64,000 bases of DNA from Acidobacteriota bacterium (lineage in GTDB: Bacteria > Acidobacteriota > Aminicenantia > Aminicenantales > Saccharicenantaceae). A model generated the notes under the pieces. That model did no database searches and was not told the origin of the DNA. It worked only from the letters and a program-made list of their open reading frames with translations. Positions 61,625 to 64,000 of this stretch are shown here, piece after piece; position 1 is the first letter of the stretch, and each line of letters opens with the position of its first letter. The position numbers and the translations under genes were made by a program. The stretch is from positions 310,001-374,000 of the forward strand of contig JAKQUO010000008.1 of the NCBI GenBank assembly GCA_029569255.1, in the 5' to 3' direction.

Positions 61625-62043
61625 GACATCTCCTTCGTTGATTTGGCGGTATTTGCCTTCGCTTGGCAATCGGGGCAGAGCCCGTAGAAGCCGACGTGGT
61701 GATGGAGGACGCGGAAGCCGCGGGCGTCGCCGGGGCCGAGGGCCAGGTCGAAGCTCCTCTCGATGTCGACGACCGCCCGGCACTCGACGCAGACGAGATG
61801 GTGGTGGGGCCTGGAGTCCGGGTCGAAGCGGGCCTTGCCGCTTCCGATGGCGACCTCGTGGACCCGGCCCTCCCGCTGCAGCCGGTGGAGCTCGTTATAG
61901 ACGGTCGAGAGGGACATCGTCGGGAACCGGGGACGAAGGGCCTCGTGGATCTCCTCGGCGCACGGATGTTCCCTGTTCCCCGCGAGATAGGCGTCGATGG
62001 CCATCTTCTGGGGGGTCCGCCGCGTCCGTTTTCTTTCGTTCAT
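61621..62043 (-). CDS. perR: Fur-family peroxide regulator (PerR-like)
   Basis: 140 residues. An N-terminal winged helix with TMSLSTVYNELHRLQREGRV is followed by a dimer domain. ARFDPDSRPHHHLVCVEC aligns position by position with the PerR segment that holds the regulatory Asp85 and His ligands. Two CxxC pairs (CVEC and CPDC) form the structural zinc site. PerR proteins repress peroxide-defence genes and are inactivated by iron-catalysed histidine oxidation. A 29-bp palindrome covers its own promoter, fitting autoregulation. Fur-like metal sensing is the alternative. Confidence 0.88.
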   Translation of the reverse strand: MNERKRTRRTPQKMAIDAYLAGNREHPCAEEIHEALRPRFPTMSLSTVYNELHRLQREGRVHEVAIGSGKARFDPDSRPHHHLVCVECRAVVDIERSFDLALGPGDARGFRVLHHHVGFYGLCPDCQAKANTAKSTKEMS

Positions 62044-62051
62044 TTTATTAT

Positions 62052-62080
62052 CAATAAATATTATTAAATAATATTTATTG
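62052..62080. promoter_or_regulatory. Perfect 29-bp palindromic operator (Fur/PerR box-like)
   Basis: 14-bp arms around one central base, core TATTATTAAATAATA, closely like PerR boxes (TTATAATNATTATAA). It overlaps the -10 of the perR-like promoter and lies about 45 bp from the divergent promoter. Confidence 0.85.
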
Positions 62081-62100
62081 CATTTTATTGGCGTTGTCAA
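62072..62100 (-). promoter_or_regulatory. Promoter of the perR-peroxiredoxin-winged helix operon
   Basis: Minus strand TTGACA (62100-62095), 17 bp, TAAATA (62077-62072), with the -10 inside the operator. No clear Shine-Dalgarno site before ATG 62043. Confidence 0.6.
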
Positions 62101-62125
62101 GCTCTTTTTTCCGGCCGAACATCCC

Positions 62126-62154
62126 TTTACGAACCCCTCTGTCAGCGGTATCAT
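62126..62154 (+). promoter_or_regulatory. Promoter of the amidinotransferase-family gene
   Basis: TTTACG (62126-62131), 17 bp, TATCAT (62149-62154). The expected start is about 6 nt before ATG 62167. Confidence 0.6.
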
Positions 62155-62166
62155 CCCCCCGAAGCC

Positions 62167-63159
62167 ATGGAGTTCAGCGCCTGCACCGAGACCGGCCCCA
62201 TCCGCGAGCTCCTCCTCAAGCACCCGCGGGACGCCTGGCGCGACCCGGCCGCCGTGCGCGGCGCGTGGCGGGCCCTGGGATACACGGCCGAGCCCGACTT
62301 CGCCCGGGCCTGCGACGAATTCGACCGCTTCGTCGGAACCCTCCGCCCCTTCGCGCCCTCGATCCGGTTCCTCCCGGCCGACCGTGGCACGGGCCTCGAC
62401 TCGATCTACGTCCGGGACGCCGCCTGCGTCACGCCTCGGGGCGTCATCGTCGCCCGGATGGGCAAGGACCTCAGGCGCGACGAGCCGCGGGCGGTCGCGG
62501 ATTTCTGCCGCGAGGCCGGCTGGCCCGTCGCCGGGGAGGTCCGCGAGCCGGGGGCCCTCGAGGGCGGGGACGTCGTCTGGCTTGACGCCGCGACCGCCGC
62601 CGTCGGCCACGGCTACCGGACCAACGCCGAGGGCATCCGGCAGTTCCGGGCCCTCGTCCGCCGCGACGGCTGCGAAGTCATCGAGGTCCCCCTGCCGCAC
62701 TGGGCCGGGCCGGAGGGCGTCCTCCACCTCATGTCCATCCTCAGCCCCGTCGACGAGGGCAAGCTCCTCGTCTACTCGCCGCTGCTTCCCGTGCCCTTCC
62801 GGCGGAGCCTCCTCGAGAGGGGCTTCACCCTGCTCGAGGTGCCCGGGCCCGAGTTCGAGACCATGGGCGGGAACGTCCTGGCCCTCGGCGGCGGCCGGTG
62901 CCTGGCCCTGGCCGGGAACCCCCGCACGGCCGGGGTCCTGCGAAAGGCCGGCCTCGAGGTCCTGACCTACGGGGGGCGGGAGATCTCGGTCAAGGGCGCC
63001 GGCGGCCCCACCTGCCTGACCCGCCCTCTCAGGGGGGCCGCCCCCCGCGCAACTCAAGGCCCGAAGGGCTCATCCCGTGAAGCCCTTGCCCCGCCGGAGG
63101 AACGGGGCCCCGGGGGGAAATTGACATCCCCGGCGGTAAAACCTATACTCAAGGGCTGA
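62167..63159 (+). CDS. Amidinotransferase-superfamily protein (DDAH/arginine deiminase-like)
   Basis: 330 residues. LDSIYVRDAACVTPRGVIVARMGKDLRRDE, EGGDVVWLD, GVLHLMSILSPVDEGKLLVY, MGGNVLALGGGRC and GPTCLTRPL (putative catalytic Cys near 282) fit the GATM/DDAH fold, with Asp and His partners in the earlier blocks. Members hydrolyse or transfer guanidino groups of arginine derivatives. The last 45 residues after CLTRPLRG are low-complexity and overlap the next gene's promoter, so they are probably a spurious extension. Divergent from perR. Confidence 0.82.
   Translation: MEFSACTETGPIRELLLKHPRDAWRDPAAVRGAWRALGYTAEPDFARACDEFDRFVGTLRPFAPSIRFLPADRGTGLDSIYVRDAACVTPRGVIVARMGKDLRRDEPRAVADFCREAGWPVAGEVREPGALEGGDVVWLDAATAAVGHGYRTNAEGIRQFRALVRRDGCEVIEVPLPHWAGPEGVLHLMSILSPVDEGKLLVYSPLLPVPFRRSLLERGFTLLEVPGPEFETMGGNVLALGGGRCLALAGNPRTAGVLRKAGLEVLTYGGREISVKGAGGPTCLTRPLRGAAPRATQGPKGSSREALAPPEERGPGGKLTSPAVKPILKG
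63121..63149 (+). promoter_or_regulatory. Consensus sigma70 promoter inside the 3' end of the amidinotransferase frame
   Basis: TTGACA (63121-63126), 17 bp, TATACT (63144-63149). Predicted start near 63156, about 27 nt before ATG 63183, with AAAGGACG ahead of it. Confidence 0.8.
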
Positions 63160-63182
63160 ACTCCACCCAAAGGACGTGAACC

Positions 63183-64000
63183 ATGGACCTTTTCGAGAAA
63201 TGCAAGGGTTTCTATAACGACCCCAAGGTCGCGGAGAAGTACGGCTATCCGACCAACCCACGCACCGCCCAGGCCATGGGCCTGTTCCCCTATTTCATCC
63301 CCATCGAGCACGCCGAGGGGACCGAGGTCTACATCCACGGCAAGAAGTACATCATGATCGGCTCGAACAACTACGTCGGGCTGACCAACCACCCCAAGGT
63401 CAAGGAGGCGGCCGCCGCGGCCGTCATGAAGTACGGCACGAGCTGCACAGGCTCGCGCTTCCTCAACGGCACCCTCGACCTCCACATCGAGCTCGAGGAG
63501 CGCCTGGCCAAGTTCACCGGCATGGAGGCGGCCCTCGTCTTCAGCACGGGCTTCCTGGTCAACCTGGGCACCATCCCGGCCGTCATGGACAAGGACGACG
63601 TCATCGTCACGGACCGGGAGGTCCACGCCAGCATCATCGACGGCGTCCGGATGGCCAAGGTCCTCAAGAACGTCCAGACCCGGACCTACAAGCACAACGA
63701 CCCGGCCGACCTCGAGAAGGTCCTCAAGGGCCTGCCCGAGGGCCCGGCCAAGCTGGTCATCGTCGACGGCGTCTTCAGCATGGGCGGCGACATCGCCGAT
63801 CTCCCCGAGCTCATCCCCATCGCGAAGAGATACGGCGCCCGGTTCATGTCCGACGACGCCCACGCCCTGGGGGTCCTCGGCGGCGGGCGGGGCACCGGCT
63901 GGCACTTCGACATGCAGAAGGACGTCGACCTGGTCATGGGCACGTTCAGCAAGTCCTTCGCCTCCGTCGGCGGCTTCATCGCCGGCCCCAAGGAGGTCGT
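63183..64000 (+). CDS. Alpha-oxoamine synthase-type PLP enzyme (KBL/serine palmitoyltransferase-like), 3' end outside window
   Basis: First 272 residues. TEVYIHGKKYIMIGSNNYVGLTNHPKVKEAA, GTSCTGSRFLNGTLDLHIELEERLAKFTG, DDAHALGVLG and the PLP-lysine motif GTFSKSFASVGGF are typical of glycine C-acetyltransferase, 8-amino-7-oxononanoate synthase and serine palmitoyltransferase. These condense an amino acid with an acyl-CoA. The N-terminal FEKCKGFYNDPKVAEKYGY extension is most like the serine palmitoyltransferase-type subgroup, but this cannot be decided from sequence alone. The gene has its own strong promoter. Confidence 0.88.
   Translation, partial: MDLFEKCKGFYNDPKVAEKYGYPTNPRTAQAMGLFPYFIPIEHAEGTEVYIHGKKYIMIGSNNYVGLTNHPKVKEAAAAAVMKYGTSCTGSRFLNGTLDLHIELEERLAKFTGMEAALVFSTGFLVNLGTIPAVMDKDDVIVTDREVHASIIDGVRMAKVLKNVQTRTYKHNDPADLEKVLKGLPEGPAKLVIVDGVFSMGGDIADLPELIPIAKRYGARFMSDDAHALGVLGGGRGTGWHFDMQKDVDLVMGTFSKSFASVGGFIAGPKEV

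Overview
The window is about 64 kb of high-GC DNA from a Gram-negative (diderm) bacterium. Evidence for an outer membrane: a FadL-type porin, an Mla-type lipid transport operon with a PqiC-like lipoprotein, and a PbpC plus alpha-2-macroglobulin pair. The gene mix (several Tat-exported Gfo/Idh/MocA oxidoreductases, OPT and POT peptide transporters, an M29-like aminopeptidase, isoaspartyl dipeptidase, a beta-propeller lipoprotein, and REP-like palindromes) suggests an Acidobacteriota/Aminicenantes-like heterotroph that lives on peptides and sugars. That placement is inferred from gene content, not from a marker phylogeny.

Layout. 1-7 kb: end of a glutamate-synthase-type flavoprotein, M50 site-2 protease, scpA-scpB, then rpsA-HU/IHF-HIT-PpiD (the rpsA-ihfB order is also found in E. 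coli). 7-16 kb: OPT transporter, aminopeptidase, PatB-type C-S lyase, a three-domain APH/M23/class-III aminotransferase fusion and an APC permease, interrupted by two copies of a palindromic repeat. 16-20 kb: a low-GC island with an apparently frameshifted lipoprotein, an IS1634-type insertion sequence with visible terminal inverted repeats, and a truncated uroporphyrinogen-decarboxylase-like remnant. 20-23 kb: mlaE-mlaF-mlaD-pqiC-like operon with a small leader ORF. 23-32 kb: POT transporter, NTF2-like protein, an operon of acyltransferase, HerA-like ATPase and legumain-like protease, then iadA-nhaC.

32-39 kb: a small zinc-ribbon protein, a sigma-54 activator divergent from a GH29 fucosidase, a Tat-exported TIM-barrel isomerase and a Tat-exported Gfo/Idh oxidoreductase, closed by a long AT-rich palindrome. 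39-47 kb: pbpC and alpha-2-macroglobulin. 47-52 kb: a tightly coupled operon of a Tat-exported Gfo/Idh oxidoreductase, a seven-haem cytochrome c and a membrane cytochrome-b-like protein. This is the best candidate for an undescribed system (possible periplasmic sugar oxidation wired to a quinone pool). 52-60 kb: MscS channel, glutamate dehydrogenase, ApbE, a discoidin-like exported protein, an Agl23/TIGR03663-type membrane protein, a third Tat Gfo/Idh protein and FadL. 60-64 kb: perR-like regulator, peroxiredoxin and a winged-helix protein under a palindromic operator, then an amidinotransferase-superfamily enzyme and the start of an alpha-oxoamine-synthase-type PLP enzyme.

Promoters with -35/-10 boxes 17-18 bp apart are unusually legible. 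TAGAAT recurs as a -10 box, and several promoters place the predicted transcript start on or within about 10 nt of the ATG, suggesting leaderless or very short-leader mRNAs. No rRNA, tRNA or CRISPR array was recognised.
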